NCBI RefSeq assembly: GCF_039908645.1
Contig: NZ_CP150917.1
Location: 5,405,501-5,469,500, forward strand
Reading direction: 5' to 3'
DNA length: 64,000 bases
Origin: Pseudomonas helvetica
GTDB lineage: Bacteria > Pseudomonadota > Gammaproteobacteria > Pseudomonadales > Pseudomonadaceae
The translations under genes were made by a program, and so were the position numbers. Shown one piece after another: positions 19,825 through 29,133 of this stretch; position 1 is the stretch's first letter; every line of letters starts with the position of its first letter. Under the pieces are notes generated by a model. That model had not been told where the DNA came from. It worked only from the letters and a program-made list of their open reading frames with translations, and ran no database searches.

Positions 19825-21165
19825 TCAAGGTGCGGGCGCCAACGCCAGCTCGGCTCGCCCAGTCTTCGGCACCTCGGCGGGACTTGCGCAGGCGACAAAA
19901 TCCTCCTTGCGCAGTAGCACCAGTGCGATCAGCGATACCACGCCCGTGCCGATGTAAAAGTACCAGGGCGAGGTAATGTCGCCGGTTACCTTGATCAGCC
20001 AGGTAGAAATCAGCGGTGCGCTACCGCCAAATACCGCCACCGGAATGTTGTACGCCACCGCGATGCCGGTGGAGCGGATTCGCGTGGGCAACAACTCGCT
20101 CATCAATGCGTAAGTCGACGAGGCATACAGGCCGAACAAAATCGCCACCGTCATCAACGGATAGATAAACGAAGCCGGCGTCGCCGTGGGTGCCGATTTG
20201 AACAGCCAGTACATCGCCAAAGTGGCCAGGGTGCCGACCACCAGCAAAAACGGTTTGCGCCCGTATTTATCGGTGAACGCGCCGCCGAACGGCATGACCA
20301 CTGCGGCCGAGAGGCTGGCGACGAAGACGTAGAGCAAGGTCGTGCCGCTGTCGAACTTGAGGATGCTCGACATGTAGGTCGAGGCGAAGGTCAGCACCAG
20401 ATAGAAGATCGAGCTGTGCAGGGTAATGATGAAGAACACCAGGGCAATCGCCCGTTTCCACTGCCAGACTTCTCGCAGAGGAGCTTTGGAGGTTTCCCCT
20501 GCGCGCTGCAGCGCGAGGAACTCGGGACTGTCTTCGAGCTTCAGGCGGATATACATCGAGATCAGGCCCAGCGGCGCCGCTATCAGGAACGGAATGCGCC
20601 AGCCCCAGGCTTGCATCAGGTCAGCGCCCATCACCCAGGTCATGCCGTTGGCCACCGCACCGCCCAGCAACAGGCCGAGCACCGCTGTCACCATCAACCA
20701 GCACGTCGCAAATCCGCGTCGCCCGGGCCCAGCGTACTCGGAGATGAAGCTGGTGATGGTGCCGATCTCGCCACCGGCCGAGAAGCCTTGCACACAGCGG
20801 ATCAGCACCAGAAGAATCGGTGCTGCGATACCCAGCGTGGCATAGGTCGGCAACAGCCCGAGCAGAACGGTAGAGCCGGCCATCATCACCAGCACCGTGA
20901 TCAGGGTTTTGCGCCGACCGATCTTGTCCGCCAGCGGACCGAAGAACAGCCCCCCCAGCGGACGGATGAAAAAGCTCAAGGCAAAAGCCGCAAAACTGGC
21001 GAGCAGGCTGCTGGTCGGGTCGTCGGAGACGAAGAACGCCTTGCCGATATAGACGGCGAGAAAACCATAAACGCCGTAGTCGTACCACTCGATCAGGTGG
21101 CCGGACGTTGCACCGATAAACGCCCGACGCCGTTGCCGGGCCGGGTTTTTCTGTTGAATGCCCAC
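19825..21165 (-). CDS. MFS transporter, metabolite:H+ symporter (MHS) family
   Basis: The ~446-residue protein has twelve hydrophobic helices and MHS signatures: GHLIEWYDYGVYGFL in helix 1, RPLGGLFFGPLADKIGRRK in loop 2-3 and GGEIGTITSFISEY in helix 5. Relatives import organic acids (KgtP, ShiA, citrate) or compatible solutes (ProP). The GTG at 21,165 has GGAG 8 nt upstream and is preferred; ATGs at 21,195 and 21,204 lack a ribosome site. It is last in a minus-strand operon behind a thiolase and an acyl-CoA ligase, so its substrate is probably the acid that the ligase activates. Confidence 0.88.
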   Translation of the reverse strand: MGIQQKNPARQRRRAFIGATSGHLIEWYDYGVYGFLAVYIGKAFFVSDDPTSSLLASFAAFALSFFIRPLGGLFFGPLADKIGRRKTLITVLVMMAGSTVLLGLLPTYATLGIAAPILLVLIRCVQGFSAGGEIGTITSFISEYAGPGRRGFATCWLMVTAVLGLLLGGAVANGMTWVMGADLMQAWGWRIPFLIAAPLGLISMYIRLKLEDSPEFLALQRAGETSKAPLREVWQWKRAIALVFFIITLHSSIFYLVLTFASTYMSSILKFDSGTTLLYVFVASLSAAVVMPFGGAFTDKYGRKPFLLVVGTLATLAMYWLFKSAPTATPASFIYPLMTVAILFGLYASSTYALMSELLPTRIRSTGIAVAYNIPVAVFGGSAPLISTWLIKVTGDITSPWYFYIGTGVVSLIALVLLRKEDFVACASPAEVPKTGRAELALAPAP

Positions 21166-21207
21166 GAGAGGGACTCCTGTCTGATTTCTATCCATGGAAA
21201 ACACAAC

Positions 21208-22749
21208 TCAAGGAACAGCAGTGCCGCTCGCGGCCTCCTTCAACCAGAGGCGCAAGTCGGTCTTGAGAATCTTGCCGTAACTGTTCTTGGGCAGCTCTGT
21301 GCGAAACACATACTTCTTCGGCTTTTTGAACGACGCCATGCGCTCGATGAACCAGGCATTGAGCAAAGACTCGTCGAGCACCCCGGCACTGCGGGGGACG
21401 ACAAACGCTACCACCGATTCCCCCCACTGCACATCCGGCTCGCCGACCACGCAGACTTCAAATACTTCAGGGTGTTGCGCCAGCACTTCCTCGACTTCTC
21501 GCGGGTACACGTTGCAGCCCCCGGAAATGATCACATCCTTGGAGCGATCGGTCAGCGTCAGATATCCCGCGCAATCAAGAAAACCGATGTCGCCAGTCAA
21601 TAGCCAGCCATCCACCAAGGTCTGGCGAGTCGCGGGCTCATTGCGCCAGTAGCCCTGCATGACGGTGGGTCCGCGCACGGCAATTTCCCCCGACTGGCCG
21701 GCTGGCAACGGCCGGTGCTCAGGGTCCAGAATCCTGATTTCCACGCACGAATGTGCTCGCCCCACGGAAGCGGCCAGCAAGGCCCAGTCGGGACGGTTGC
21801 GATCGGCAATCAGTTCTCGCGACAAGGCGCTGATCGTCATCGGGCTCTCGCCCTGACCGTAGATCTGCACCAGCCGTGCACCAAAGGTCTCGACCGCGTC
21901 TTGCAGATCCGCCAGGTACATCGGCGCGCCACCGTAGACGATGGTTTTGATCCCGTCGCCGCCATAGCCTTGGCGACGGGCCTGCTCAACCATGCGCTTG
22001 ACCATGGTCGGTGCGGCGAACAGGGTGATATTGCGCAGCCCGCTCGCCAACTCGAACAGCTCGTCGGCCTTGAAGCCACGGGATTCGGGGACCACATGGC
22101 GAGCACCGCAACGCACATGGATAAAGTTGTAGAGACCGGCGCCATGGGACATTGGGGCCGCGTAGACCACCGCGTCATCCGGGCTGACCGGATCAACGTC
22201 GAGCGGATAACACAGCGACATGGCCGTCAGGTTGCCATGAGAGAGCATCACCCCTTTGGATCGCCCAGTGGTGCCGGAGGTGTAGAACAGCCAGGCAAGG
22301 TGATCGGCATCACAAGAACGGGGATCTTCCAACGTCGTTACATCGACCGAAGCGCACGCCAGACTGGCCGCTGCATTCAGTTCTCGACAGTCCTGCGGCA
22401 ACGCCTCGGGCAAGAACACCTTGCCGCCATCGGTTAAAATCAGCCGGGCTTGCGCATTGTCGACGATCCAGCCGGCTTCAGCAGGGTGCAGCTTGCAGTT
22501 GATCGGCACCACTACCGCGCCCACCCACCAGACGGCATAAAGCAGTTCGAGGTATTCGCAACTGTTCTTCATGAACAGCGCCACACGGTCGCCGGGCGCA
22601 ATACCGTGCTCGTTTATAAGTTGCGCTGCACGGCTACGGACACGGACGGCAAACGTGGCGTAGTCGGCGACTTGCCGCTGCCCCTCGAACAACGCTGGAC
22701 GCTCTGGCCAGCGTCGGCCGGCGTCGTTCAACCAGTTAGCAATATTCAT
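21208..22749 (-). CDS. AMP-binding acyl-CoA ligase
   Basis: The 513-residue ANL-family enzyme activates a carboxylic acid with ATP and forms its CoA thioester. Motifs in order: the phosphate loop FYTSGTTGRSKGVMLSHG (about 170-187), the A5 region as YGQGESPMT instead of the common YGxTE, GWLLTGDIGFLD, hinge SKDVIISGGCNVYPREVEEVL-like region, and catalytic Lys in LPKNSYGKILKTDLR near the C-terminus. The ATG at 21,208's far end, 22,749, starts 2 nt after the thiolase stop, so the two are coupled. Substrate class (short, aromatic or fatty acid) is not decidable. Confidence 0.88.
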   Translation of the reverse strand: MNIANWLNDAGRRWPERPALFEGQRQVADYATFAVRVRSRAAQLINEHGIAPGDRVALFMKNSCEYLELLYAVWWVGAVVVPINCKLHPAEAGWIVDNAQARLILTDGGKVFLPEALPQDCRELNAAASLACASVDVTTLEDPRSCDADHLAWLFYTSGTTGRSKGVMLSHGNLTAMSLCYPLDVDPVSPDDAVVYAAPMSHGAGLYNFIHVRCGARHVVPESRGFKADELFELASGLRNITLFAAPTMVKRMVEQARRQGYGGDGIKTIVYGGAPMYLADLQDAVETFGARLVQIYGQGESPMTISALSRELIADRNRPDWALLAASVGRAHSCVEIRILDPEHRPLPAGQSGEIAVRGPTVMQGYWRNEPATRQTLVDGWLLTGDIGFLDCAGYLTLTDRSKDVIISGGCNVYPREVEEVLAQHPEVFEVCVVGEPDVQWGESVVAFVVPRSAGVLDESLLNAWFIERMASFKKPKKYVFRTELPKNSYGKILKTDLRLWLKEAASGTAVP

Positions 22750-22751
22750 GT

Positions 22752-23930
22752 TCAAGCCCTGCGTGCCTGAAGCACCGAAGCATAGTTGGCGACCGCCATG
22801 CCGCCCATGTTGAACAGCAGACCGAACTCGGGATTCGGCACAGCCAGGCCAATCGGCTCGCCAGTCAGCTGCCGAAAGGCCATTGCGTGCATCGACACTC
22901 CCGTGGCGCCCACCGGATGCCCCTTGGCCTTGAGCCCGCCCGACAGGTTCACCGGCAGACGTCCACCCGCCCGCACGATACCGTCATCCAGCGCCCGATG
23001 GCCCTCGCCTTTGGGCGTCAGGCCCATGGCTTCGTAGATCAGCAATTCGGCGATGGTGAAGCAGTCATGGACCTCGGCAAAGCTCAGGTCGGCCAAGGTG
23101 ATATTGGCCCCGCGCAGGGCCGAATGGATCGCGCGCTGCGGGCCTTCAAACGCGAGAATGTCGCGCTGGGCAATCGGCAGGAAATCGTTGACCTGTGTCG
23201 CCGAGCGAATCAGTACGTCACGCCGAAACCGCCTGGCGCGCTTGGACGAGGCCAGCACAATGGCCGCAGCCCCGTCGCTGATCAGCGAGCAATCGGTCAG
23301 GCGCAACGACTCCGCCACATATGGATTGCTCTTCGACACGTTGTTGCAGTGTTCGAAATCCATGACCCGGTGCATCTGCGCCAAGGGGTTGGCCATGGCA
23401 TTGGAGTGGTTCTTGGTGGCGATCGCGGCCATCGACGCCATCGGGCACTGGTAGCGGTCCCGGTACTGTTGCGCGGCCAGGCCGAACAACTGCGGAAAAC
23501 TGAGCCCGGCCTCTTCGACATCGTTTTGATAACCGGCTCCGGCCAAGGCCTTGGTGACATCGGCCGTGGAGTTGGAGGTCATCTTCTCGGCGCCCACGAC
23601 CAACACCAGTTCAGCTGAACCTGAGCGGATCGCGTTGATCCCCGCGTGAATCGCCGCCGAACCCGAAGCGCAGGCGTTTTCGCAACGGGTCGCGGGCTTG
23701 AAGCGCAAGCCAGGGTCAGCTTGCAGCATCAACGAGGCGGGAAAACCATCCGCAACCATGCCCGAGTTGAAATGCCCGAGGAACATCGCGTCGATGGCTG
23801 AGGCGTCGATGGCGGCGTCTTCCAGGGCTTCGCGGGTGACCTGAACGATCAGGTCTTCCAATGTGGAACCGTCCAGACGGCCAAATCGAGAGTGCGCGGC
23901 AGCGACGATGGATACGGAATCATGGGGCAT
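22752..23930 (-). CDS. Thiolase-family protein (acetyl-CoA acyltransferase, SCP2-like)
   Basis: The 392-residue protein has a complete thiolase fold: nucleophile Cys in RCENACASGSAAIH (about residue 86), His in EVHDCFTIAE, and the C-terminal GGLKAKGHPVGATG loop. The spacing resembles SCP2/sterol-carrier-type thiolases more than classical FadA. It would cleave or form a beta-ketoacyl-CoA. It is the first gene of an operon with the acyl-CoA ligase and MHS transporter, and faces a PAS-LuxR regulator across 150 bp. Together they look like an uptake-activation-cleavage route for one organic acid. Confidence 0.88.
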   Translation of the reverse strand: MPHDSVSIVAAAHSRFGRLDGSTLEDLIVQVTREALEDAAIDASAIDAMFLGHFNSGMVADGFPASLMLQADPGLRFKPATRCENACASGSAAIHAGINAIRSGSAELVLVVGAEKMTSNSTADVTKALAGAGYQNDVEEAGLSFPQLFGLAAQQYRDRYQCPMASMAAIATKNHSNAMANPLAQMHRVMDFEHCNNVSKSNPYVAESLRLTDCSLISDGAAAIVLASSKRARRFRRDVLIRSATQVNDFLPIAQRDILAFEGPQRAIHSALRGANITLADLSFAEVHDCFTIAELLIYEAMGLTPKGEGHRALDDGIVRAGGRLPVNLSGGLKAKGHPVGATGVSMHAMAFRQLTGEPIGLAVPNPEFGLLFNMGGMAVANYASVLQARRA

Positions 23931-24000
23931 GGTGATTTTCTTCTGTGCTTGGATCAGGCATTCCCTACAATGACCTACCGCCCGGATCGCTCGCTAGTTC

Positions 24001-24014
24001 GTACAACTACGTAC
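24001..24014. promoter_or_regulatory. GTAC inverted repeat in the thiolase / LuxR spacer
   Basis: GTAC-AACTAC-GTAC lies in the middle of the 150-bp divergent spacer, with partial extension (TTC before, GAA after). It is a candidate binding site for the neighbouring LuxR-type regulator. The match is short and may be chance. Confidence 0.3.
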
Positions 24015-24080
24015 ATGAATAAGTAAGCGCTCTGATACAAAGCGTCGTCAGTACCGGATTTAATCGAGGCAGGATGCCCA

Positions 24081-24653
24081 ATGACCGTCTTCGCACATCA
24101 ACTGAAAGACCTTGAGCGCCTGGCATTCAAGGTGTCGCCCGCCCCGCAACTCATCACCGGCAACCGCGTGATGCTCGACTGCAACGAGGCATTTCTGGAA
24201 CTGTTCGGCTACCAGCGCGAAGAGCTTCTGGGTCATCTGACCCTGCTGATCTATCCCTCCCAGGCGGACTACAAAGCCATCGGCAATCGCAGCCAGACCT
24301 GGTTGCGCAACAGCCAGAGCGGCTCCTATTCCGACGAACGCTTCATGCAACACAAAAGCGGCGAAGTGTTCTGGGCCAGGTCGCACGGTTATAGCTTGAC
24401 CCCCGACGATCCGTTCAAACTGATGGTCTGGCACTTCGAACGCATGGACCGGCCGCACCACGCCACGGTCAATCTCACACCCCGCGAACGCGAAATCTCG
24501 ATGCACATCGTCAATGGCCTGACCTGCAAGGAAGTGGCCAAAAAACTGGCAATTTCCCACAGAACCGTGGAAGTCCACCGCGCCCGCCTGATGAAAAAAC
24601 TGCAGGCCAAGAACAGCGCGGAGTTGGTGTCGAAGATTATTTTTGTGAGTTGA
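24081..24653 (+). CDS. PAS-domain LuxR-family transcriptional regulator
   Basis: The 190-residue protein has an N-terminal PAS-like sensor (about 15-125; NEAFLELFGYQREELLG and HKSGEVFWARSHGY) and a C-terminal LuxR helix-turn-helix (about 128-188; LTPREREISMHIVNGLTCKE and HRTVEVHRARLMKKL). It has no receiver domain, so it probably senses a ligand directly. It is divergent from the thiolase / ligase / transporter operon, its likely target. Start ATG at 24,081; GAGGCAGG lies upstream. Confidence 0.88.
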   Translation: MTVFAHQLKDLERLAFKVSPAPQLITGNRVMLDCNEAFLELFGYQREELLGHLTLLIYPSQADYKAIGNRSQTWLRNSQSGSYSDERFMQHKSGEVFWARSHGYSLTPDDPFKLMVWHFERMDRPHHATVNLTPREREISMHIVNGLTCKEVAKKLAISHRTVEVHRARLMKKLQAKNSAELVSKIIFVS

Positions 24654-24766
24654 TCAACAAGCACTGCCACACGGGCCTTAGCGTTGATTGCCGAGCAAGC
24701 TGATCGGGGACGCAGGAAAAGGTATCCGATTCACGTCTCGATCCTTTCCCCCGCCCCCTTTGCGTT

Positions 24767-25204
24767 TCAGCACTTCTTCGCCTGATCTTTCGCCTGCGCC
24801 CACACACGCTCTTCCTGCTCGCGCAGCTCCGGTGTGAACTCGGCGCCGAAATCTTCCGCCTCGAACACCTGGCGAATTTCTATTTCGGCCTCTGTGCCCG
24901 GCATCGGGTTTGGGCAGCGTTTGACCCAGTCGATGGCTTCCTGCTTCGACTTCACCTGCCACAGCCAATAGCCGGCGATCAGCTCCTTGGTTTCGGCGAA
25001 CGGGCCGTCGATCACCGTGCGTTTCTCGCCAGAGAAGCGCACGCGGGAGCCTTTGCTGCTGGGGTGCAGGCCTTCGCCGCCGAGGAGGATGCCAGCCTTG
25101 ACCAGCTCTTCGTTGTAGTTGCCCATCGCGGTCAACAATTCCTGGGTAGGCATCACGCCGGCTTCGGAGTCCTGGCTGGCTTTTATAATGATCATGAATC
25201 GCAT
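24767..25204 (-). CDS. YciI-family (DGPF-domain) protein
   Basis: The 145-residue protein has the YCII fold with MRFMIIIKASQDSEAG at the N-terminus and the signature DGPFAETKELIAGYWL near residues 66-82. The family has a ferredoxin-like fold with a conserved His/Asp pocket. Its members often accompany ECF sigma factors, and some act as small hydrolases or dehalogenase-like enzymes. No sigma factor is adjacent here. Function is not established. It is monocistronic. Confidence 0.85.
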   Translation of the reverse strand: MRFMIIIKASQDSEAGVMPTQELLTAMGNYNEELVKAGILLGGEGLHPSSKGSRVRFSGEKRTVIDGPFAETKELIAGYWLWQVKSKQEAIDWVKRCPNPMPGTEAEIEIRQVFEAEDFGAEFTPELREQEERVWAQAKDQAKKC

Positions 25205-25451
25205 CGTCGTCTCTCCGTTGGATGTGAACTATTCACTACCTTGTCGAACGGTAGCGCCCCAAATCGACAGCCCTTCATTTTTTATTGCCGCGCGCCCAAC
25301 GATCCTAGGACATTTCCCGCACACTGCGGCGGCATTGATGAACTGGAAAGCCTCTCGTCATGAAGATACCTTTGAATCGTCACTGCAAATGAGCGACCGG
25401 TTGTGACAGGCCGTAAAAGTGTAGGCCTCTCGAGACTACCGGAGTTCCACC

Positions 25452-25730
25452 ATGAAAAAGATCCCCCTCAATCTCCCCGAGAAAACCACCACTTCTGTAA
25501 GCAATCTCTTCACCCTTCGTCCTGACATCAACACCGAAGCGCCACTCGACGTGCTGCATGAAACAGCCGCCTACCGAATCCGTACCGCGACCCAATTGCT
25601 GGAGATCGTCGCCACCGGCGAGGGAATTCACAGTGAACTGGCGCGCGCGTTGGTGGTTTCACTGCGCGATGGTTGTGATTTGCTGGACGTCGTTGGGCGA
25701 CGATTGCAGGCGCAGGTTTTGTTGTCGTAA
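25452..25730 (+). CDS. DUF3077 small protein
   Basis: The 92-residue protein matches the small Pseudomonas DUF3077 proteins, with TSVSNLFTLRPDINTEAPLD and a helical C-terminal half with SLRDGCDLLDVV. No signal peptide or membrane segment is seen. GGAG 7 nt before the ATG fixes the start. Family function is unknown; these genes occur in multiple copies in pseudomonad genomes. It stands alone between YciI and the AbiE pair. Confidence 0.7.
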   Translation: MKKIPLNLPEKTTTSVSNLFTLRPDINTEAPLDVLHETAAYRIRTATQLLEIVATGEGIHSELARALVVSLRDGCDLLDVVGRRLQAQVLLS

Positions 25731-25813
25731 AAGTAAATGGGCGGCCTCATCAAGGTCGCCCATTTCAGTTGGAGCAGTAGAATGCTGCCGGTTAGCACGC
25801 CTCAGACCCGCCA

Positions 25814-26710
25814 TCACATCTTGAAACCCTGCGCACCATCACTTCCATTCAACACGCGTTCAGTCGTCACATACAACTCACGTATATGCCCCACCAAAAA
25901 CGTCCAGAACGCCGGTTCATTAACGGTTTTCATCACCAATTCACCCGGCAGGAACCGGCTCATTTCCTTGCGAAACTCGGCGACGATTTTCGGATCAGCA
26001 ACCAGCGCCGCTGAACGCTCCTTGAACAATCTCAAGAACTCGTCCTGCTCGCAATGATGATCAGCGAGTTTTTTTGCAACCAGATCCAGCTGCGGCGTTA
26101 CGCCTTGCTGACGCAACCAGACCATGTCCCACAGATCGCGGTTCTTGATTCGATTGGGGCGCAGGGCAAACGCAACGATCTTGTCGGCATAGATTTCTTC
26201 ACGTGTTTCAGCCTGTAAGATCAGACCGCTGGTGCCCATGTCGACCCCATACGGATTGAGCAGCAGCATCGGTTGTGGCTGGTAACTCGGGATGGCGCAA
26301 ACGTCGATGTTGATGCGCTGGGCAGGCAAATCCTTGCGTCCGGGTCGGGTCTGGACTTTCAGTTTCCAGGTGTCGACATTACCTTCCTCGCGAACCGGTT
26401 CACCGACTTCGACTTCAAGACCATATTTGGCCTTCAGGGTATCAACCAGTACCTGAGCAAGTTGGGTCAGGCTTTCACGATTGAAGTCAGCCCCACCGGT
26501 GAAGTCGAGATCTTCGCTCAAACGATTCGAGCCATAGCAGGCGCGCAGGCAAGTACCGCCGATAAAGGTCAGTTTTACGAGCATGCCAGCGGAGCTCAGC
26601 GCCAGCATGATGTCGTGGTGCAGCAGTTCCTTTTCTACAACAACTCGCAACGGTGCAAGATTTTGCTGGTTTCTAAGCGCTTCATCGACCAGCTCATCAA
26701 ACAAACTCAT
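25814..26710 (-). CDS. AbiEii/AbiGii-type nucleotidyltransferase toxin
   Basis: The 298-residue protein is the toxin of a type IV toxin-antitoxin (AbiE phage-abortive) pair. It has the DNA-polymerase-beta-like motif GGTCLR at 51-56 followed by RLSEDLDF at 63-70 (the metal-binding acidic pair), a second acidic strand RINIDVCAIP, and a helical C-terminal domain with KNRDLWDMVWL. Family members transfer nucleotides to tRNA. The ATG at 26,710 follows GGAG and overlaps the antitoxin stop by 14 bp. It is a full-length, apparently intact toxin. Confidence 0.88.
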   Translation of the reverse strand: MSLFDELVDEALRNQQNLAPLRVVVEKELLHHDIMLALSSAGMLVKLTFIGGTCLRACYGSNRLSEDLDFTGGADFNRESLTQLAQVLVDTLKAKYGLEVEVGEPVREEGNVDTWKLKVQTRPGRKDLPAQRINIDVCAIPSYQPQPMLLLNPYGVDMGTSGLILQAETREEIYADKIVAFALRPNRIKNRDLWDMVWLRQQGVTPQLDLVAKKLADHHCEQDEFLRLFKERSAALVADPKIVAEFRKEMSRFLPGELVMKTVNEPAFWTFLVGHIRELYVTTERVLNGSDGAQGFKM

Positions 26711-27266
26711 TGGCGGCACTCCAATCGATCAGGTCCATGTTCCGTTTCGCAACTTTCATGTCACGTAATGCCTGTTGCGGTGTTGCTCGCCATAGCCGGC
26801 ATCGCGCATCGTAATGAATCTGACCCACCAGATCCTGGGGTTGCTGACGGGTATGTACAAACTCGATGGTGCCCCAGCGTCCACATGAAATAATGCTGCT
26901 GCGCCCGGATGACATCAGCGAGATCCAGTTGATGGGGATCTGTGAGATGACCCCGCAATCGCTCAATGCTGTTTCCAGGCTGATGTAGTTGAATTGCGTG
27001 GCGCGCAATCTGGCAGCCGCATGAAACAGCACCAGACCACTGACGGGTTTGGCCGCCTCAAACAGGTAAAGCCCTCTGCACACCCGCGCCAGATGGCCTT
27101 GCGAGACAGCACGGCTCAACAAGGTTTTATAGGCACCTTCGGAGATATCCGGCACAAGAACCCTGAGGTCGTCCGGAGTAAAAAGATAGCGCTCTTCACT
27201 GGCCAGACTGCTCAGTTTTCGGATGAGGCGCCCCATGGGCTGCATCGATGTTGTGTAGGATTGCAT
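26697..27266 (-). CDS. AbiEi-type antitoxin / transcriptional autoregulator
   Basis: The 189-residue partner of the AbiEii toxin has an N-terminal winged helix (about 20-75; YLFTPDDLRVLVPD, then GHLARVCRGLYLF) and a C-terminal AbiEi antitoxin domain with QFNYISLETALSDCGVI. AbiEi proteins bind inverted repeats in their own promoter to repress the pair. A matching inverted repeat lies just upstream (27,276-27,314). The ATG at 27,266 was preferred; a GTG at 27,293 would lie within the operator. Toxin and antitoxin genes overlap, as in other type IV pairs. Confidence 0.85.
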   Translation of the reverse strand: MQSYTTSMQPMGRLIRKLSSLASEERYLFTPDDLRVLVPDISEGAYKTLLSRAVSQGHLARVCRGLYLFEAAKPVSGLVLFHAAARLRATQFNYISLETALSDCGVISQIPINWISLMSSGRSSIISCGRWGTIEFVHTRQQPQDLVGQIHYDARCRLWRATPQQALRDMKVAKRNMDLIDWSAANEFV

Positions 27267-27275
27267 GCCGCATGA

Positions 27276-27314
27276 CTCTACGGAAGGTTTCACTTAATGT
27301 AACTTACCGTAGAG
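27276..27314 (-). promoter_or_regulatory. Candidate AbiEi operator and promoter
   Basis: Arms 27,276-27,289 (CTCTACGGAAGGTT) and 27,301-27,314 (AACTTACCGTAGAG) pair at 12 of 14 positions. On the minus strand TTGTGG (-35) and TACATT (-10) are 18 nt apart, with the -10 in the right-hand arm and spacer, so a dimer on the arms would block polymerase. This is the layout known for AbiE autoregulation. Confidence 0.65.
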
Positions 27315-27562
27315 CCAACCCACAAGCATTGGGCACCGCCTCAAAACAACCGATAAGGGAAATGCATTCGTTTCACGGATGCCCGAGCAATATGAAGGTC
27401 TGAAAGAAGGCCCTATGCAGTGCTAAAAGGCTGTTCATCGATACCAAGCCAACCGCTGGCTTTCAGGAGGATTCCTGCTAGCTTTCAAGCGAGTCCTACA
27501 CTTCGCCCAGCGGCGCCTTTCCTGTCTGCGCCAGTCTTTCAGCCCACCTCGAAAGGGACCTC

Positions 27563-28972
27563 ATGACCACCCTCAAAGACCGTCTGAAGCAGGGCAAGGA
27601 TGCGCGCAAGCAGTGCTCGCGTAATGCTCAGGCGCTGCTCGGCAAGACTGATCGCGACCCACTCCCCTTGATCAAGGCCTCCAGTGCAGGGCGAATCCGT
27701 TCGCTGAACGAGTTGCGCTTCGGGCGCATGCTGGTTTCGCCTTTCGCCTTCTATCGTGGCAACGCTCTGCTCCATGCCCACGACCTGTCCGGGACGCCGG
27801 ACATGGGCCTGCATTCAACCATTTGCGGCGACTGTCACCTGATGAACTTCGGTGGTTTTGGCACACCGGAACGCAACCTGCTGTTCAGCGTCAACGACTT
27901 CGATGAAGCTCACCCGGGTCCATGGGAGTGGGACCTGAAACGGCTGGTGACGAGCTTTCTGGTCGCCATTCGCGACCTGCGCCACGTTGCGTCAGTGGAG
28001 GAAGACATCTGTCGCCGTGTGGTCTCAGCCTATCGAGAGAGCATGGCCGAATGCGCCGAGCAGAGTGCCCTGGAAATCTGGTACGACGCCCTCGGTTACA
28101 ACGAATTGCTCAAACAGGAACCCTCCACCAGCACGCTGGAGCATGTGAAAAACGCCATTAACAAAGCCGAGCATCGCACCCACGCGGAACTGCTGCCCAA
28201 GATATGTGAGCGCGATAAACACGGCCGCTTGCTGATCCGTGATGATCTGCCACATATCTTCCATCTGCACAAAGACTCCACGCTACTGGACGCCAATGAT
28301 GACTGGATGCGCGTGGACGATTGGCGACCACCGTACGACAGCCTCATGCACGATTACCGAGCCACGCTGATGGGCGATCGTCGTGATTTGCTGGCGCGCT
28401 TCCAGGTCCAGGACCTGGCGTTCAAAGTCGTTGGGGTGGGCAGCGTCGGGACACGCTGCCTGGTTGCTCTGCTGACCGACGACCAGGAGCGACCGCTGTT
28501 TTTGCAGCTCAAGGAAGCACGCCGTTCGGTGATTGCCGATTACGTCAAAGCCAAATCGCGGATACGCCATGACGGCCAGCGCGTGGTTGAAGGCCAGCGC
28601 CTGATGCAGTCGGCCAGCGATCTGTTCCTCGGTTGGACCACCAGCCCCAATGGCCAGCACTTCTATGTGCGCCAGCTACGGGACATGAAAATATCGGCGG
28701 AGCTGGAAACCTTCGATGCCGAAACGTTTTCCGCGTATGGCCACATCTGTGGCAAAGCCCTGGCTCGAGCCCATGCCAAAGCTAGCGGACAAGCTGCACA
28801 AATCAGCGGTTACATTGGCAAGAGCGAGGTCATGGCCAATGCCCTGTTCAAGTACGCCAAGGCCTATTCCGAGCAGAACGAGTGCGACTTCGAACGCTTT
28901 CAACGAGCCTGCCGCAAAGGCAAACTACAGGCCCGTTCGGAAACTGATTTTGCCGCTGATCATCTGCCTTAG
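27563..28972 (+). CDS. DUF2252 protein, kinase-like fold
   Basis: The 469-residue protein covers the DUF2252 family end to end. It contains GDCHLMNFGGFG from residue 89 and FSVNDFDEAHPGPWEWDLKRL-like Asp-rich segment just after, which resemble the catalytic and metal loops of aminoglycoside-phosphotransferase-type kinases. Its substrate is unknown. No signal peptide or membrane segment is seen. It is monocistronic; the 160 bp before the next gene contain nothing recognisable. The start ATG has AAAGGGAC upstream. Confidence 0.8.
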   Translation: MTTLKDRLKQGKDARKQCSRNAQALLGKTDRDPLPLIKASSAGRIRSLNELRFGRMLVSPFAFYRGNALLHAHDLSGTPDMGLHSTICGDCHLMNFGGFGTPERNLLFSVNDFDEAHPGPWEWDLKRLVTSFLVAIRDLRHVASVEEDICRRVVSAYRESMAECAEQSALEIWYDALGYNELLKQEPSTSTLEHVKNAINKAEHRTHAELLPKICERDKHGRLLIRDDLPHIFHLHKDSTLLDANDDWMRVDDWRPPYDSLMHDYRATLMGDRRDLLARFQVQDLAFKVVGVGSVGTRCLVALLTDDQERPLFLQLKEARRSVIADYVKAKSRIRHDGQRVVEGQRLMQSASDLFLGWTTSPNGQHFYVRQLRDMKISAELETFDAETFSAYGHICGKALARAHAKASGQAAQISGYIGKSEVMANALFKYAKAYSEQNECDFERFQRACRKGKLQARSETDFAADHLP

Positions 28973-29133
28973 GTGCGCACCTCAATCAATGCAAAGGGTG
29001 ACCGACCCGGTTCTACTGAGCTATAAACCGGCCGGCCTTGCCCATGATGTTTCCAATTCACATTTTGTTAAGAAGTGGCCTCGTATACTTACGAGTCCTG
29101 TTTTACTCTCGGCCCTCATCCTTCGGTAGCCTG

